This document shows positions 9,917 through 20,937 of a stretch of 64,000 nt of DNA, piece after piece (the stretch's first letter is position 1; every line of letters begins with the position of its first letter). The stretch lies in NCBI GenBank assembly GCA_017305535.1, contig JAFKKN010000010.1, forward strand, positions 1 to 64,000, read 5' to 3'. Under the pieces are notes generated by a model, which saw only the letters and a program-made list of their open reading frames with translations, was not told the DNA's origin and searched no databases. The stretch comes from Hyphomicrobiales bacterium. GTDB taxonomy: Bacteria > Pseudomonadota > Alphaproteobacteria > Rhizobiales > Xanthobacteraceae. The position numbers and the translations under genes were made by a program.

Positions 9917-11002
9917 ATGTCCTACAACACCTTCGGCCACCTGTTCCGCGTCACCACCTTCGGCGAGAGCCATGGGGTGGCGATCGGTTGCGTGGTTGAC
10001 GGCTGCCCGCCGCTGATCCCGCTCGCGGCCGAGGATATCCAGCAGGACCTCGACCGTCGCCGTCCCGGCCAGTCGCGGTTCACCACACAGCGGCAGGAGC
10101 CGGATCAGGTGAAAATCCTGTCTGGCGTGATGGCGCATCCCGAGAGTGGGGTGCAGGTGACCACTGGCGCTCCGATCGCGTTGCTGATCGAGAATACCGA
10201 TCAGCGCTCGAAGGACTATTCCGACATCAAGGACAAGTATCGCCCCGGCCACGCCGACTTCACCTACGAGGCGAAATACGGCATCCGCGACTATCGCGGT
10301 GGCGGCCGTTCCTCGGCGCGCGAGACGGCGAGCCGTGTTGCCGCCGGCGCGGTGGCCCGCAAGGTGATCCCCGGTGTGACGGTGCGCGCCGCGCTGGTCC
10401 AGATGGGCCCGCACAAGATCGATCGCGAGAAGTGGGATTGGGACGAGGTGGGGCGCAACCCGTTCTTCTGTCCCGACAAGGACAAGGTTGCGTTCTTCGA
10501 AGGTTATCTCGACAGCATCCGCAAGAGCGGCTCATCCATCGGTGCGGTGATCGAGGTGGTGGCCGAAGGTGTGCCTGCCGGGCTCGGCGCGCCGATCTAC
10601 GGCAAGCTCGACAGCGATCTCGCCACAGCGATGATGAGCATCAACGCGGTGAAGGGCGTCGAGATCGGCGAGGGCTTCAATGCCGCTGCACTGTCCGGCG
10701 AGGAGAACGCCGACGAGATGCGGATGGGCAACAATGGACCGAGCTTCCTCTCCAATCACGCCGGCGGCATTCTCGGCGGCATCTCCACCGGCCAGTCGGT
10801 GGTGGTACGTTTCGCGGTGAAGCCGACGTCGTCGATCCTGTCGCCACGCCGAACCATTGATCGCAGCGGCGTCGACACCGATATCCTGACCAAGGGTCGC
10901 CACGATCCCTGTGTCGGCATTCGCGCGGTGCCGGTCGGTGAAGCGATGATGGCCTGCGTGCTGGCGGATCATCTGCTGCGCCATCGCGGGCAGGTGGGCT
11001 AG
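9917..11002 (+). CDS. aroC: Chorismate synthase
   Basis: Last step of the shikimate pathway: converts 5-enolpyruvylshikimate 3-phosphate to chorismate with reduced FMN. The 361-aa product starts with the family signature (Ser-Tyr-Asn-Thr-Phe-Gly... Thr-Thr-Phe-Gly-Glu-Ser-His-Gly) and contains Arg-Arg-Pro-Gly-Gln-Ser and [12 protein letters not shown]. The ATG at 9917 is used; the frame is open further upstream into the repeat, but those 46 codons do not look like AroC. A cyclase gene starts 11 bp after its stop. Confidence 0.95.
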   Translation: MSYNTFGHLFRVTTFGESHGVAIGCVVDGCPPLIPLAAEDIQQDLDRRRPGQSRFTTQRQEPDQVKILSGVMAHPESGVQVTTGAPIALLIENTDQRSKDYSDIKDKYRPGHADFTYEAKYGIRDYRGGGRSSARETASRVAAGAVARKVIPGVTVRAALVQMGPHKIDREKWDWDEVGRNPFFCPDKDKVAFFEGYLDSIRKSGSSIGAVIEVVAEGVPAGLGAPIYGKLDSDLATAMMSINAVKGVEIGEGFNAAALSGEENADEMRMGNNGPSFLSNHAGGILGGISTGQSVVVRFAVKPTSSILSPRRTIDRSGVDTDILTKGRHDPCVGIRAVPVGEAMMACVLADHLLRHRGQVG

Positions 11003-11013
11003 GGCAATTATTG

Positions 11014-12210
11014 ATGCAAGCCGGTCGTCTCCAAAGCATGGTGGACTGGCTGATCGACGGGGCGCAATCCGCGCCGCAGGTAAGCTCGTTCGTTACCGAG
11101 AGCTGCGAGCGCATCGTAGCCTGCGGGATTCCGATCTGGCGGGTCGGTGTGTTTGTCAGCACGTTGCATCCGACGATGGCGGGTCGCGGTTTCATCTGGC
11201 GCGCGGAAACCGGCGTGACGATGACCTCGGCGTCATATGGAGCCGAGGAATCCGACGATTATCTCTCAAGCCCGCTTTCGACCGTCTACAATACCGGCTG
11301 CGAAGTGCGGCGGCGCCTCCGTGATGCTGACGACGTTGGAAATTCTTCCTTTCTGGCTTCGATACGAGCCGAGGGCGTCACTGATTACATCGCACTGCCG
11401 ATCACGTTCTCTGACGGCCAGCGCGAGGCCTTGAGTTGGTCGACGCGGCGAGAGGGAGGATTCACCGACACCGACCTCGACGAACTGCGCGCCATCCATG
11501 CGCCGCTGTCGCGGATGATCGAGATCTTTCTGTTGCGGCGAACCGCAGCCGGACTGCTCGACAACTATGTCGGACCGCGTGCCGGCCAGCGGATTCTTGC
11601 CGGGCAGATTCGCCGCGGTCACACCGAAATCATGCGCGCGGTGATCTGGCTGTCGGATTTGCGCGGCTTCACGCCGCTATCGGACCGCCTGCCGCCGGAC
11701 GCCATCGTCGAGTTGCTCAATCGATATTTCGATTGTCAGGTCGCGCCGATTCTCGAACACGGCGGCGAGATACTGAAGTTCATGGGCGATGGGCTGCTTG
11801 CCGTTTTCCCGGTTGCCGAGGACGGCCGCGACATGTCGGCGGTGTGTCAGGCTGTTTTGCAGGCGGCGAGAGCCAGTCGCGGTAATGTCGCAAGCTTGGA
11901 ATACACTGTCGGTGGCGAACGTCTTGGCGCATTTCGGTTCGGACTCGCGCTGCATGTCGGGCAAGTACTCTACGGCAATATCGGCGGCGGCGATCGTCTC
12001 GATTTCACTTGTATCGGCCCCGCCGTCAATCTCGCGGCGCGTCTGGAAAAGATCGCTGGCACCCTCAATCGGACGGTGGTGGCATCTTCGGCATTCGTCG
12101 AGGCCTTCTCCGAAGGCTGGTCCGACCTTGGCGAATTTCCGATCGCCGGTTTTCGCTGTGCCGAACATGTCTACGGTTTGATCGACGAAACGCTGTCGGA
12201 GGAAAGCTAA
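11014..12210 (+). CDS. Class III adenylate/guanylate cyclase (first of a tandem pair)
   Basis: A predicted soluble nucleotide cyclase of 398 aa. Residues 1-185 form a conserved but unassigned N-terminal sensor-like domain; about 205-390 are the CHD catalytic domain. The metal-binding Asp215 (Ser-Asp-Leu-Arg-Gly-Phe) and Asp259 (Met-Gly-Asp-Gly), Lys255, and the transition-state residues Asn339 and Arg343 are all present, so it should be active; Thr332 after Asp330 suits adenine use. ATG 11014 is preferred over the TTG at 11011. The next gene is a paralogue. It sits 11 bp after aroC and may share its transcript. Confidence 0.88.
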   Translation: MQAGRLQSMVDWLIDGAQSAPQVSSFVTESCERIVACGIPIWRVGVFVSTLHPTMAGRGFIWRAETGVTMTSASYGAEESDDYLSSPLSTVYNTGCEVRRRLRDADDVGNSSFLASIRAEGVTDYIALPITFSDGQREALSWSTRREGGFTDTDLDELRAIHAPLSRMIEIFLLRRTAAGLLDNYVGPRAGQRILAGQIRRGHTEIMRAVIWLSDLRGFTPLSDRLPPDAIVELLNRYFDCQVAPILEHGGEILKFMGDGLLAVFPVAEDGRDMSAVCQAVLQAARASRGNVASLEYTVGGERLGAFRFGLALHVGQVLYGNIGGGDRLDFTCIGPAVNLAARLEKIAGTLNRTVVASSAFVEAFSEGWSDLGEFPIAGFRCAEHVYGLIDETLSEES

Positions 12211-12241
12211 AGAGTGGAAACGGATTCGCGCAGACCGATCG

Positions 12242-13468
12242 ATGGATACGCCACCCTCGCGGATGGATGAGATGCAGATTGAGAATCTGAAAGACATTGC
12301 CACCTGGGTATCCGCCGGCGAGCGCAACGGCGTAACGCCGGAAGTGATGATGCAGCAATTGTGCGAGCGTCTCGTCGAGGCGGGCGTCGCGCTGTGGCGT
12401 GTCGGTGTGTTCGTCCGCACGCTGCATCCGCAGATGTTCGGCCAAAGCTTTACGTGGCGGCGCGGCGAGGGCGTCACCGTCTATGCCGCACCTTTCGGCA
12501 TCGAAGAGGATGAGGATTTTCTCAACAGCCCGCTTGCGGTCGTCCATGCCGAGGGTCGCGAGATGCGCTACCGCGAGGCCGACATCCAGGCCGACACGCG
12601 GTCAAGTTTTTTCGTCGATGCGCGCGCCGAGCGGATGACCGACTATATCGCGATGCCGCTGCGTTTCCTCAGCGGTGAGATTCACGCGGTGAGCTGGACC
12701 ACGACGGCGCCCGGTGGCTTTTCCGAAGCCGACATCGAAGCCTTGCGGGCACTGATGGCGCCGGTCGCGCGTGTGATCGAGATCATTCGCCTGGAGCGAA
12801 CCGCGACCGCGCTGCTTGACACTTATGTCGGCACCCGCGCCGGTCAACGCATTCTCGCCGGGCAGATCCGGCGCGGCCACACCGAAACCATGTCGGCGGC
12901 GATCTGGCTGTCGGATCTGCGCGGCTTCACACGGCTGTCGGACATGCTGCCGCCAAGCGCGGTCGTCGAGGTGCTCAATCTCTATTTCGATTGCCAGGTC
13001 GATCCGATCGTCGAGCATGGCGGCGAGGTGCTGAAGTTCATGGGTGATGGCCTGCTCGCGGTGTTTCCCATCGCGGAGGGCAAAGCCGACACGGCGGAGG
13101 TTTGCGGGCGTGTCCTGGCGGCGGCGCGCGCCAGCCGGGAGCGCGTCGCGGCGATGGCATTTCGCCATGGTGGCGTCAATCTCGATAAGTTCCGCTTCGG
13201 GCTTGCGTTGCATCTCGGTGAGGTTCTGTACGGCAATATCGGTGGCGGTCATCGCCTCGACTTCACGTGCATCGGACCGGCGGTCAATCTTGCCGCGCGG
13301 CTTGAGAAGATTGCCAGCGATCTCAACCGCACGATTGTCGCGTCTGAAGGTTTCGCCGCCGCCGCACCGGAAAGCTGGATCAATCTCGGTGAATTTCCCA
13401 TCGCCGGCTTTCGTCGTGCAGAGCGCGTCTACGGCCTCACCGACGAGACACTGCCACCGCGCGGATGA
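12242..13468 (+). CDS. Class III adenylate/guanylate cyclase (second of a tandem pair)
   Basis: A paralogue of the preceding gene with the same two-part plan (408 aa). The shared N-terminal region includes Trp-Arg-Val-Gly-Val-Phe-Val at about 52-58. Catalytic residues are intact: Asp225, Lys265, Asp269, Asp340-Phe-Thr342, Asn349 and Arg353. The two genes are 31 bp apart and probably arose by tandem duplication; differences spread along the whole length suggest an old event. The sensor part may bind a ligand or protein, but no known domain could be assigned. It is convergent with clpS. Confidence 0.88.
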   Translation: MDTPPSRMDEMQIENLKDIATWVSAGERNGVTPEVMMQQLCERLVEAGVALWRVGVFVRTLHPQMFGQSFTWRRGEGVTVYAAPFGIEEDEDFLNSPLAVVHAEGREMRYREADIQADTRSSFFVDARAERMTDYIAMPLRFLSGEIHAVSWTTTAPGGFSEADIEALRALMAPVARVIEIIRLERTATALLDTYVGTRAGQRILAGQIRRGHTETMSAAIWLSDLRGFTRLSDMLPPSAVVEVLNLYFDCQVDPIVEHGGEVLKFMGDGLLAVFPIAEGKADTAEVCGRVLAAARASRERVAAMAFRHGGVNLDKFRFGLALHLGEVLYGNIGGGHRLDFTCIGPAVNLAARLEKIASDLNRTIVASEGFAAAAPESWINLGEFPIAGFRRAERVYGLTDETLPPRG

Positions 13469-13492
13469 TTGCGCGTGGCATCGGCTGCGGTG

Positions 13493-13810
13493 CTATTCCT
13501 CCGGCTCGGTAGTGAACAGCAGCGGATAGTCCTTGGCGCGGCCGGCGTCGGTGGCGCGTGTCGCTTTCGTCTCCGCGACGTCCTTGGTGAAGACCGCAAC
13601 GACGCAAACGCCGCGCTGGTGCGCCGTCAGCATCACCTTGTAGGCCTGATCTTCCGTCATGCGGAACTCGGCCTTGAGTACACTCACCACGAAATCGCGC
13701 GGCGTGTAATCGTCGTTGACGAGGATCACCTTGTGCAGGCGCGGTCGATCGGTTTTCGGCGCGGTTTTGGTCCGCGTCTTGGTGCGTGGCTTGATGACGG
13801 TATCGCTCAT
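13493..13810 (-). CDS. clpS: ATP-dependent Clp protease adaptor ClpS
   Basis: An N-end-rule adaptor that delivers substrates to ClpAP. The 105-aa protein has a basic, Lys/Thr-rich N-terminal tail and the ClpS core: Lys-Val-Ile-Leu-Val-Asn-Asp-Asp-Tyr-Thr-Pro with the Asp-Asp of the N-degron pocket, then Met-Leu-Thr-Ala-His-Gln-Arg-Gly with the pocket His. ATG 13810 is chosen; ATG 13822 would add four residues, and the 87 bases beyond the chosen start are not ClpS-like. No clpA gene lies next to it in this window. Confidence 0.92.
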   Translation of the reverse strand: MSDTVIKPRTKTRTKTAPKTDRPRLHKVILVNDDYTPRDFVVSVLKAEFRMTEDQAYKVMLTAHQRGVCVVAVFTKDVAETKATRATDAGRAKDYPLLFTTEPEE

Positions 13811-13893
13811 TCGCGTCGCCATATGACCGGGAAGCTGAAGACTACCGCATTTTTCGGGCGATGCGATGGCGAATTTCGCGGAGCTTCGTGACC

Positions 13894-13928
13894 CCAAAAG
13901 CGAACCGGCGGGCTATTGCCCGCCGGTT
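13894..13928 (-). terminator. Rho-independent terminator of the chemoreceptor gene
   Basis: An 11-bp perfect stem (13903-13913 with 13918-13928) with a 4-nt loop is followed on the - strand by a short T-run (complement of the A-run at 13897-13900), 25 bp after the chemoreceptor stop codon. Confidence 0.7.
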
Positions 13929-13952
13929 GGTATCATCTGTCTCCGATGCAGT

Positions 13953-15635
13953 TTACGCCGCGCGGATAGTCTCGAGGAAATGCTGCACTTCGGTCTGCAA
14001 CCGGTGGCTCTCCATCGAGAGAGACTGCGCCGCTGCAAGCACCTGCGAGGATGCCGCGCCTGCTTCGCCGGCGCTGCGATCGACCTCGGTGATATTGCTG
14101 GCGACGTTGCCGCAAAGATCGGCGGCCTGCTGAACGTTACGGGCAATTTCTTGCGTTGCCGCGCCCTGTTCTTCGACTGCCGCGGCGATGGTGGAGGAGA
14201 TTTCCGATATCAGATTGATGGTGGTGCTGATCTCTTGGATGGTGGCCACTGAATCCTGCGTGGCGGCCTGCATTCCGGCGATCTGCGTGCCGATTTCGTC
14301 GGTCGCCTTGGCGGTCTGCGATGCCAGCGCCTTGACCTCCGAAGCGACCACCGCAAAGCCGCGCCCGGCCTCGCCGGCGCGGGCGGCCTCGATGGTGGCG
14401 TTGAGGGCGAGCAGGTTGGTCTGCTCGGCGACAGCGGTGATCAGCTTGACGACGTCGCCGATGCGAGCTGCGGCTTGCGACAGTTGCTGGATGCTGGAGT
14501 TGGTCTTCTGCGCCTGTACCACCGCGGTCTGCGCGACGCGGCTCGACTCTTGCACCTGACGGCTGATCTCATTGACCGAGGAGGTGATCTCCTCGGTGGC
14601 GGCGGCGGTGGACTGGATGCTCTCGGAGACTTCGTGAGAGGCATTGGCAGTTGAGTTGGACAGTCGCCGCGTCGTGTCGGCGGTTCCGGTCAGCGCCGTG
14701 GCGGTGGCCTCCATTTCGTTCGAAGCCGAGGACAATGAACCGATCATCTCGCTGACCATGGTCTCGAAATTCCGGGTCACCTTGTCCATGGTCTCGGCGC
14801 GGCGCAGCTTGGCATTGGCCTCGCCGGCCGCAGCCTCGTCGGCCTGCTTCTTGGCGATCAGGGCCGCCTTGAAATGCTGAAGCGTATCGGCGATCTGGCC
14901 GATCTCGCTGTGCTCTCCCTGATGCGGAATCTTGACGTCGAGATTTCCGGCGGACAGTGCGTGCATCGGCGACAGCACGGAGCCGATGCCGCGCGAGATG
15001 TCGCGCACCACCAGAACGGCGGCGGCGAGGCCGAGAAGCACCATGCAGGATAGCACCGCGAGCAGCACGCCAAACGCGGTGGCATAGGCGCTTTCGGCAT
15101 TCTGGCCGGAAGCGGTGGCGCCGTTGTCGTTGAGCGCCACGAGCTTGGTCATCACGGCGTCCATCTTGCGGCCCGCCGGCGTGGCGCGGGAGGCGTTGAC
15201 AGCACGTGCTTGAGCGACCTCGTGCTTGCGGGCGTGGGCGATCACCTCATCGGCCGCGGTGCGGAAGGTCTTCCAGGTCTGTGATAGTTCCTGATACAGC
15301 GCCGCTTCCTCGGGCGAGGTAATGTGCGGAGCATAGGCCTTGTTAGCGGTCTCATAGTCTTTCGAGCGGGCGTCGAGGTTGCGTTGAATGTCGGCCATGA
15401 AGGCCTCGTCCGGCTCAGTCAGGTAATCGCGCAGCACGGCCCGATAACGTGCCGACTGGGTACGCAACTCACCGACGAGACGAACACTCGGCAGCCAGTT
15501 GGTCTTGATGTCCTGAGTTGCCGTGTTGATCGCACGCATTTCGATCACGGCAAAGGCCCCGGTTGCAATCAACGCGAGCAACAAAACCGCAACGAGGGAA
15601 ATCAACTTGGCCTTGATGGAAAGTCGCGAAAGCAT
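13953..15635 (-). CDS. Methyl-accepting chemotaxis protein
   Basis: A transmembrane chemoreceptor (560 aa). There is one helix at about 12-32, a periplasmic four-helix-bundle-like region to about 190 (it resembles the 4HB_MCP type), a second membrane helix at about 192-215, a HAMP linker, and a long cytoplasmic signalling coiled coil. The hairpin tip contains [16 protein letters not shown]. ATG 15635 precedes a normal signal-anchor; an upstream ATG at 15716 would add 27 polar residues. No che genes are adjacent, and the ligand is unknown. Confidence 0.9.
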   Translation of the reverse strand: MLSRLSIKAKLISLVAVLLLALIATGAFAVIEMRAINTATQDIKTNWLPSVRLVGELRTQSARYRAVLRDYLTEPDEAFMADIQRNLDARSKDYETANKAYAPHITSPEEAALYQELSQTWKTFRTAADEVIAHARKHEVAQARAVNASRATPAGRKMDAVMTKLVALNDNGATASGQNAESAYATAFGVLLAVLSCMVLLGLAAAVLVVRDISRGIGSVLSPMHALSAGNLDVKIPHQGEHSEIGQIADTLQHFKAALIAKKQADEAAAGEANAKLRRAETMDKVTRNFETMVSEMIGSLSSASNEMEATATALTGTADTTRRLSNSTANASHEVSESIQSTAAATEEITSSVNEISRQVQESSRVAQTAVVQAQKTNSSIQQLSQAAARIGDVVKLITAVAEQTNLLALNATIEAARAGEAGRGFAVVASEVKALASQTAKATDEIGTQIAGMQAATQDSVATIQEISTTINLISEISSTIAAAVEEQGAATQEIARNVQQAADLCGNVASNITEVDRSAGEAGAASSQVLAAAQSLSMESHRLQTEVQHFLETIRAA

Positions 15636-15950
15636 TTCGTCATCCTTCTGGGTGACCGCGGAGGAAATCCCGCGATGGTCGAAATCGGCGCATGACGGTG
15701 CGTCGCCAGAACGCATGGCGTTAGAACCGGCTTGGCGCTGTTGGGCTTTTTCCAGTCGGGGACCGATCCCTATCGGTCACGGGGACGGGCTTACCCTTGG
15801 TTGTAGAGTATCGCGGTAAAGTCTTGGTAAATGAGTTTCCGGACGGCGCCAGGCACCGATCCCATGCGCGTTACGTGTTCATGGGCGACCATCCGCCTTG
15901 CGGATTTATGCCGCTGTGTCACCATCGCTGAGGGGCGACGGGAGGCCGCG

Positions 15951-16790
15951 ATGCGCTGGTACGTCTCGATCGGAGTGCTGTTGGCGATGGGCACCGTGGC
16001 CGGGGATGTGGCTGTCAACGCCGCGCCGCAGGCGCCGCCTCTTTTGGTTCAAGCGAAGCCCGCCGATATCACTGTCGATGTCGAACTGGTCCTCGCGGTG
16101 GACGTCTCCTACTCGATGGATATCGACGAACTGACAGTGCAGCGTGAGGGGTACGCGCAGGCCATCGTCTCGAAGGAGTTCCTTCAGGCGTTGAAGGCGG
16201 GTCCCACCGGGAAAGTCGCGGTGACTTACTTCGAGTGGGCGGCATCGACCGATCAGAAGGTCATCATTCCGTGGCGTATCATCGACGGGCCGGAATCCGC
16301 CGATGCGGTCGCCGCCGAAATCCTGAAGACGCCGGTGCGTCGTGCATCCCGCACCTCGATTTCTGGCGCGATCAACTTCGCGATGCCACTGTTCGAGCAG
16401 AATCAATATCACGGTATCCGCCGCGTTATCGATATCTCCGGTGATGGCCCTAACAATAACGGGATGCCGGTAACAGTGGCGCGTGATGCGGCGCTGGAGA
16501 AGGGCATCGTCATCAACGGCCTACCGATCATGGTGAAGGAGCCGAGCTATTCCACCATGGATATCGAGAACCTCGATTATTATTACGAGGACTGCGTGAT
16601 TGGTGGGGCGGGCTCGTTCGTGGTGCCGATCAAGAATCGCGAGAAGTTTCGCGAAGCGATCCATACCAAGCTGGTGATGGAAGTGGCGGGGCGCGTTCCG
16701 GAGCCGCGCCTTGTGCCCGCGGCAGGCAAGGAGCCACGCGTCAGTTGCCTGATCGGCGAGAAAATCTGGCAGGAGCGGTGGGGGCGATAG
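15951..16790 (+). CDS. DUF1194 domain protein, von Willebrand factor A-like, exported
   Basis: A protein of 279 aa with a signal peptide (about 1-24, hydrophobic Val-Ser-Ile-Gly-Val-Leu-Leu) and a single vWA-like domain of the DUF1194 family. A metal-ion-dependent adhesion site is visible as Asp-Val-Ser-Tyr-Ser-Met-Asp near residue 50, with a second acidic loop Ile-Ser-Gly-Asp-Gly-Pro-Asn-Asn. The function of the family is not known; vWA domains usually mediate protein contacts. ATG 15951 is chosen because it begins the signal peptide. The 315-bp gap on its left (15636-15950) separates it from the divergent chemoreceptor and shows no gene. Confidence 0.82.
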   Translation: MRWYVSIGVLLAMGTVAGDVAVNAAPQAPPLLVQAKPADITVDVELVLAVDVSYSMDIDELTVQREGYAQAIVSKEFLQALKAGPTGKVAVTYFEWAASTDQKVIIPWRIIDGPESADAVAAEILKTPVRRASRTSISGAINFAMPLFEQNQYHGIRRVIDISGDGPNNNGMPVTVARDAALEKGIVINGLPIMVKEPSYSTMDIENLDYYYEDCVIGGAGSFVVPIKNREKFREAIHTKLVMEVAGRVPEPRLVPAAGKEPRVSCLIGEKIWQERWGR

Positions 16791-16805
16791 CTGTTGACGC
16801 CTCGA

Positions 16806-18041
16806 TCATCGCACGAAGCGCGCCACCAATTCGACATGCGGTGTGTGGCGGAATTGATCGACGGGTGTGACGGTTTCGATTCTGTAGCCACCGTCGATCA
16901 GGATGCGCGCATCGCGAGCGAAGGTGGTGACATTGCAGGACACAGCAACAATCACCGGCACCTTGCTGGCGGCAAGTTGCTTGCTCTGTGCCTCCGCGCC
17001 CTGACGCGGCGGATCGAAGACCACGGCATCGACATCCCGTAATTCCTGCGGCACCAACGGTCTCCGAAACAAATCGCGCGCTTCGGCAGCGATCGGCTTC
17101 AGGCCGTGGGCAGAGGCGGCGGCTTTCTGCAGGGATGCAATCGCGCCAGCGTCGCTGTCGAAGGCGGTAACGCGTGCTTTTGCGGCCAGCCGCAGGGCAA
17201 AGGGGCCAACGCCGCAGAACAGATCGGCAATGCGTTTGGCCTTGCCGCAATGCGTGACCGCGAGTGTCGCCAGTGTTTCCTCGCCGGCAACGGTTGCTTG
17301 CAGAAACGAGCCGGGCGGCAATGGCACCGATGCGGCTCCCATGATGACGAGCGGTGGCGTCCGCATGAGCACCAGTTCGCCGTGGCGCGTCAGCCGCGCC
17401 AGCTTGTACTGCTCGGCAAGCTGCGACAGCGTCGCGACGATCCTGGGTGGCAAGGGTCCCGAGCCACGGACATCAACGTCGAGGCCGTTATCGGCGGCGG
17501 TGATCTGGATATCGAGCGGTTTGGCCACGGGCTTCAGCAGCGCGGCGAGGGCGCGGGCGGCGTCAAGAGCTCCGCCGAGCGCCGGATCGAGAATCGGGCA
17601 GGCGTCGATCGCGATCACCGCATGGCTGTTCGGCGCGGCGAAACCGACCGGGAAGCTGCCGTCAGCGGCGCGGCGCGCGTGCAGCGTGACACGGCGGCGG
17701 CCCGCACCGTGGGCATCAATCAGGTCGGCGACCTCAACGTCGATACCAGCGCGCACAAGCGTGTCGACGACAAGCTGGCGTTTCCATTTGCGGTAGGCCT
17801 CGGCCCGCCAGTGCTGGGTCGCGCAACCGCCGCATACGCCGAAATGGGCACAGAGCGGGTCGATCCGCTGCGGGCTTGGCGTCCGGATCGCGATGAGTTG
17901 CATACGGTCCGACGCCGCCAACGGGGCCGCGTCCACCGTTTCGCCGGGCAGGGTGTACGAAACATAGCGCGCAGCGCCGTCGACGCGCGCGACGCCGTCG
18001 CCACGTTGACCGACGTGATCGATGAGAAGGGTTTCAGCCAC
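16806..18041 (-). CDS. Class I SAM-dependent RNA (uracil-C5) methyltransferase, RumA/RlmD type
   Basis: Methylates uracil in rRNA or tRNA. The 411-aa protein has an N-terminal TRAM-like region, an iron-sulfur cysteine cluster ([10 protein letters not shown], about 64-73, with a further Cys near 188), the SAM site Asp-Leu-Phe-Cys-Gly-Val-Gly-Pro-Phe (about 273) and the C-terminal catalytic motif [11 protein letters not shown] with the nucleophile Cys. Which uridine it modifies cannot be told. It overlaps tlyA by 8 bp, so translation is probably coupled. Confidence 0.88.
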   Translation of the reverse strand: MAETLLIDHVGQRGDGVARVDGAARYVSYTLPGETVDAAPLAASDRMQLIAIRTPSPQRIDPLCAHFGVCGGCATQHWRAEAYRKWKRQLVVDTLVRAGIDVEVADLIDAHGAGRRRVTLHARRAADGSFPVGFAAPNSHAVIAIDACPILDPALGGALDAARALAALLKPVAKPLDIQITAADNGLDVDVRGSGPLPPRIVATLSQLAEQYKLARLTRHGELVLMRTPPLVIMGAASVPLPPGSFLQATVAGEETLATLAVTHCGKAKRIADLFCGVGPFALRLAAKARVTAFDSDAGAIASLQKAAASAHGLKPIAAEARDLFRRPLVPQELRDVDAVVFDPPRQGAEAQSKQLAASKVPVIVAVSCNVTTFARDARILIDGGYRIETVTPVDQFRHTPHVELVARFVR

Positions 18042-18768
18042 GACGCGCGCCGAGGAAAAATTCGACGTTGCCGTCGCCGCCGGCGATGCTGGATGGAAAG
18101 ACCTTGATATCGGTACAGCCCTGCTCGGCGGCGAAAGCCGCGATGTCGTCGCAAACCGCCTGATGTACGGCCGCGTCGCGAACGATGCCTTTCTTGATCG
18201 CTGCGCGCGGCGCCTCGAATTGCGGCTTGATCAGCGCCAGCAAGCTCATCGGCGCGGCGGCCAGTTGCAGGGCCACCGGCAGGATCAGCTTCAGCGAGAT
18301 GAAGCTCGCGTCGATGACCACCACATCGGGCCGTTGCGGCAGCCGCTTGCCGTCGTAGTTGCGGATATCGGTCTGCTCCATTGAGACGATGCGAGGGTGG
18401 CCGCGCAGACTGTCGTGCAACTGGTTGGTGCCGACGTCGATGGCGAACACCAGTGCGGCGCCTTCGCTCAACAAGACCTCAGTGAAGCCGCCGGTGGAAG
18501 CGCCAACGTCGAGACAGACGTGATCCTCGATCTCGATGGGATACTGCGCCAGCGCACCGGCGAGCTTGACGCCGCCCCGCGAGACCCACGGATGCGCGGG
18601 AGCAGCTTCGATGACGGCGCTATTGGCGAGTGTCTCGGAGGGTTTGATGACGACCTTGCCGTTGGCGGTTACCAGGCCGGCCGCGATCGCATCCTGCGCG
18701 CGTGCGCGGCTTTCGAATAGGCCGCGTTCGACCAGCAGCATGTCGGCCCGTTTGCGTGTTTGTGTCAT
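18034..18768 (-). CDS. tlyA: TlyA family rRNA (cytidine-2'-O)-methyltransferase / putative hemolysin
   Basis: A 244-aa protein with an N-terminal S4 RNA-binding domain (about 6-65) and a FtsJ/RrmJ-type methyltransferase fold. The SAM-binding sequence is [15 protein letters not shown] (about 84-98). Characterised mycobacterial TlyA methylates 16S and 23S rRNA at cytidine 2'-OH; the hemolysin label is historical. It follows dxs on the same strand, a neighbourhood common in alphaproteobacteria, though a terminator lies between them. Confidence 0.9.
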   Translation of the reverse strand: MTQTRKRADMLLVERGLFESRARAQDAIAAGLVTANGKVVIKPSETLANSAVIEAAPAHPWVSRGGVKLAGALAQYPIEIEDHVCLDVGASTGGFTEVLLSEGAALVFAIDVGTNQLHDSLRGHPRIVSMEQTDIRNYDGKRLPQRPDVVVIDASFISLKLILPVALQLAAAPMSLLALIKPQFEAPRAAIKKGIVRDAAVHQAVCDDIAAFAAEQGCTDIKVFPSSIAGGDGNVEFFLGARRG

Positions 18769-18803
18769 ACGGCGAACGATCTATCGCGGTTCCGCGGCAA
18801 ATG

Positions 18804-18838
18804 AAAAACCCCGCTCCCAGTGCGCCGGAAGCGGGGCT
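18804..18838 (-). terminator. Terminator after dxs
   Basis: On the - strand a GC-rich stem (AGCGGGG pairing with CCCCGCT, 18836-18830 with 18815-18809) is followed by five T residues (complement of 18804-18808), 24 bp beyond the dxs stop codon. Confidence 0.7.
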
Positions 18839-18861
18839 TTCGATACCGTCCGGCTCGAGGT

Positions 18862-20793
18862 TTATGCGCCGGCGAGCTTGATGGTTCCAGCCTTGTCCTT
18901 GCCGATGGTCTCGAAGACCTTGGCAACGATGCCTTTGGCGTCGAGGCCGGCATAGGCATACATCGCGGCCGGCGTATTGTGATCGATGAACTCGTCCGGC
19001 AATACCATCGAGCGGAAGCGCAGCAGGCCGCTGTCGAGCATGCCGTGTTCGGCCAGGGTTTGCATCACGTGCGAACCGAAGCCGCCGATCGAGCCTTCCT
19101 CGACGGTGATCAGGATTTCATGTTCACGCGCGAGCTTGAGCACCAGCTCGACGTCGAGCGGCTTCATGAAGCGTGCGTCGGCGATCGTGGTGGACAGACC
19201 ATGAGCGGCGAGTTCGTCGGCAGCCTTCTCGCAATCGGCGAGGCGGGTGCCGAAGGACAGCAGCGCCACTTTGTTACCCTGACGGACGATGCGGCCCTTG
19301 CCGATCGGCAGCGGCACGCCGACTTCCGGCATCTCGACGCCGCGACCTTCGCCGCGCGGATAGCGCACCGCGCTCGGGCGGTCGTTGATGGCGACCTGCG
19401 TGGCGACCATGTGCACCAGTTCGGCTTCATCCGACGCGGCCATGATGACGAAGTTCGGCAGGCAGCCGAGATAGGCGTTATCGAACGATCCGGCATGGGT
19501 TGCGCCGTCGGCGCCCACGAGTCCGGCGCGATCGATGGCGAAGCGCACAGGCAAGTTCTGAATGGCGACGTCGTGCACCACCTGATCGTAACCGCGTTGC
19601 AGGAAGGTCGAATAAATCGCGCAGAACGGCTTGTAGCCTTCGGTCGCAAGACCGGCGGCGAAGGTCACCGCGTGCTGTTCGGCGATGCCGACATCGAACG
19701 TGCGCTTCGGAAATGCCTTGTTGAAGATATCGACGCCGGTGCCGGACGGCATCGCCGCCGTGATGGCGACGATCTTGTCGTCCTTTTCGGCTTCCTTGAC
19801 CAGCGACTGGCCGAACACGTTCTGATAGGCGGGCGCGTTGGGCTTGGACTTCGATTGTGCACCGGTGGCGACATCGAATTTGACCACCGCGTGATACTTG
19901 TCGGCAGCGGCTTCCGCCGGGCCGTAGCCTTTGCCCTTCTGCGTGACGACGTGGATCAGCACCGGGCCGGTTTCCATGTCGCGGACGTTCTTTAGCACCG
20001 GCAGCAGATGGTCGAGGTTGTGACCGTCGATCGGGCCGACATAATAGAAGCCCAGCTCCTCGAACAGCGTACCGTTATTGGTCATGAAGCCGCGCGAATA
20101 TTCCTCGACCTTTTCGGCGCGGTCGGAGATCACCTTCGGCAGATGCTTGCCGAGCTGTTTGGCGGCCTCACGGAGTGTGCGATAGGTTTTGCCGGAATAG
20201 AGCCGCGACAGATAGGCGGACATTGCGCCGACCGGCGGGGCAATCGACATGTCGTTGTCGTTGAGGATGACGATCAGCCGCGAATTCATCGCGCCGGCGT
20301 TGTTCATGGCCTCATAAGCCATGCCAGCTGACATCGAACCGTCGCCAATCACTGCGATCACGTTGTTCTTGCCGCCGGAGAGGTCGCGGGCCACGGCCAT
20401 GCCGAGGCCGGCAGAGATCGAAGTCGACGAGTGGGCTGCGCCGAACGGATCGTAATCGCTCTCGGAACGCTTGGTGAAGCCGGAGAGGCCGCCCGCCGTG
20501 CGCAGGGTGCGAATGCGGTCGCGGCGGCCGGTGAGGATCTTGTGCGGGTAGGCTTGGTGGCCGACGTCCCAAATCAGCCGGTCGCGTGGCGTGTCGAAGA
20601 TGTAATGGATCGCCGTGGTCAGTTCGACCACGCCGAGGCCGGCGCCGAAATGTCCGCCGGTGACGGACACGGCATCAATCGTTTCCTGCCGCAACTCGTC
20701 GGCGACCTGGCGAACCTGCTCTACCTTGAGCTTGCGGAGGTCGTCAGGAGTGCGGATCGTGTCAAGGAGCGGTGTCTTACTGAAGCTGGTCAC
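18862..20793 (-). CDS. dxs: 1-deoxy-D-xylulose-5-phosphate synthase
   Basis: First enzyme of the MEP isoprenoid pathway; condenses pyruvate and glyceraldehyde 3-phosphate with thiamine diphosphate. The 643 aa match the usual size. Visible signatures are [11 protein letters not shown] (about 79), the TPP motif [12 protein letters not shown] (about 151), the transketolase-like [10 protein letters not shown] (about 370) and the C-terminal domain. Alphaproteobacterial dxs often follows xseB; here a membrane hydrolase gene sits between them and a 382-bp leader separates dxs from it. Confidence 0.95.
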   Translation of the reverse strand: MTSFSKTPLLDTIRTPDDLRKLKVEQVRQVADELRQETIDAVSVTGGHFGAGLGVVELTTAIHYIFDTPRDRLIWDVGHQAYPHKILTGRRDRIRTLRTAGGLSGFTKRSESDYDPFGAAHSSTSISAGLGMAVARDLSGGKNNVIAVIGDGSMSAGMAYEAMNNAGAMNSRLIVILNDNDMSIAPPVGAMSAYLSRLYSGKTYRTLREAAKQLGKHLPKVISDRAEKVEEYSRGFMTNNGTLFEELGFYYVGPIDGHNLDHLLPVLKNVRDMETGPVLIHVVTQKGKGYGPAEAAADKYHAVVKFDVATGAQSKSKPNAPAYQNVFGQSLVKEAEKDDKIVAITAAMPSGTGVDIFNKAFPKRTFDVGIAEQHAVTFAAGLATEGYKPFCAIYSTFLQRGYDQVVHDVAIQNLPVRFAIDRAGLVGADGATHAGSFDNAYLGCLPNFVIMAASDEAELVHMVATQVAINDRPSAVRYPRGEGRGVEMPEVGVPLPIGKGRIVRQGNKVALLSFGTRLADCEKAADELAAHGLSTTIADARFMKPLDVELVLKLAREHEILITVEEGSIGGFGSHVMQTLAEHGMLDSGLLRFRSMVLPDEFIDHNTPAAMYAYAGLDAKGIVAKVFETIGKDKAGTIKLAGA

Positions 20794-20937
20794 GGCAGAG
20801 TTCCAATTTGCATGTCAGGCATGGCGACAAGGATGAATATGGGTGCTGCGCAACCCTTGCGCATCGGGCACCCGGCATCTTGTAGCCCCTGAACAGGGAA
20901 AACGGTTTCGAGCCTATCGCACGCTGCTTCCGAGAAC

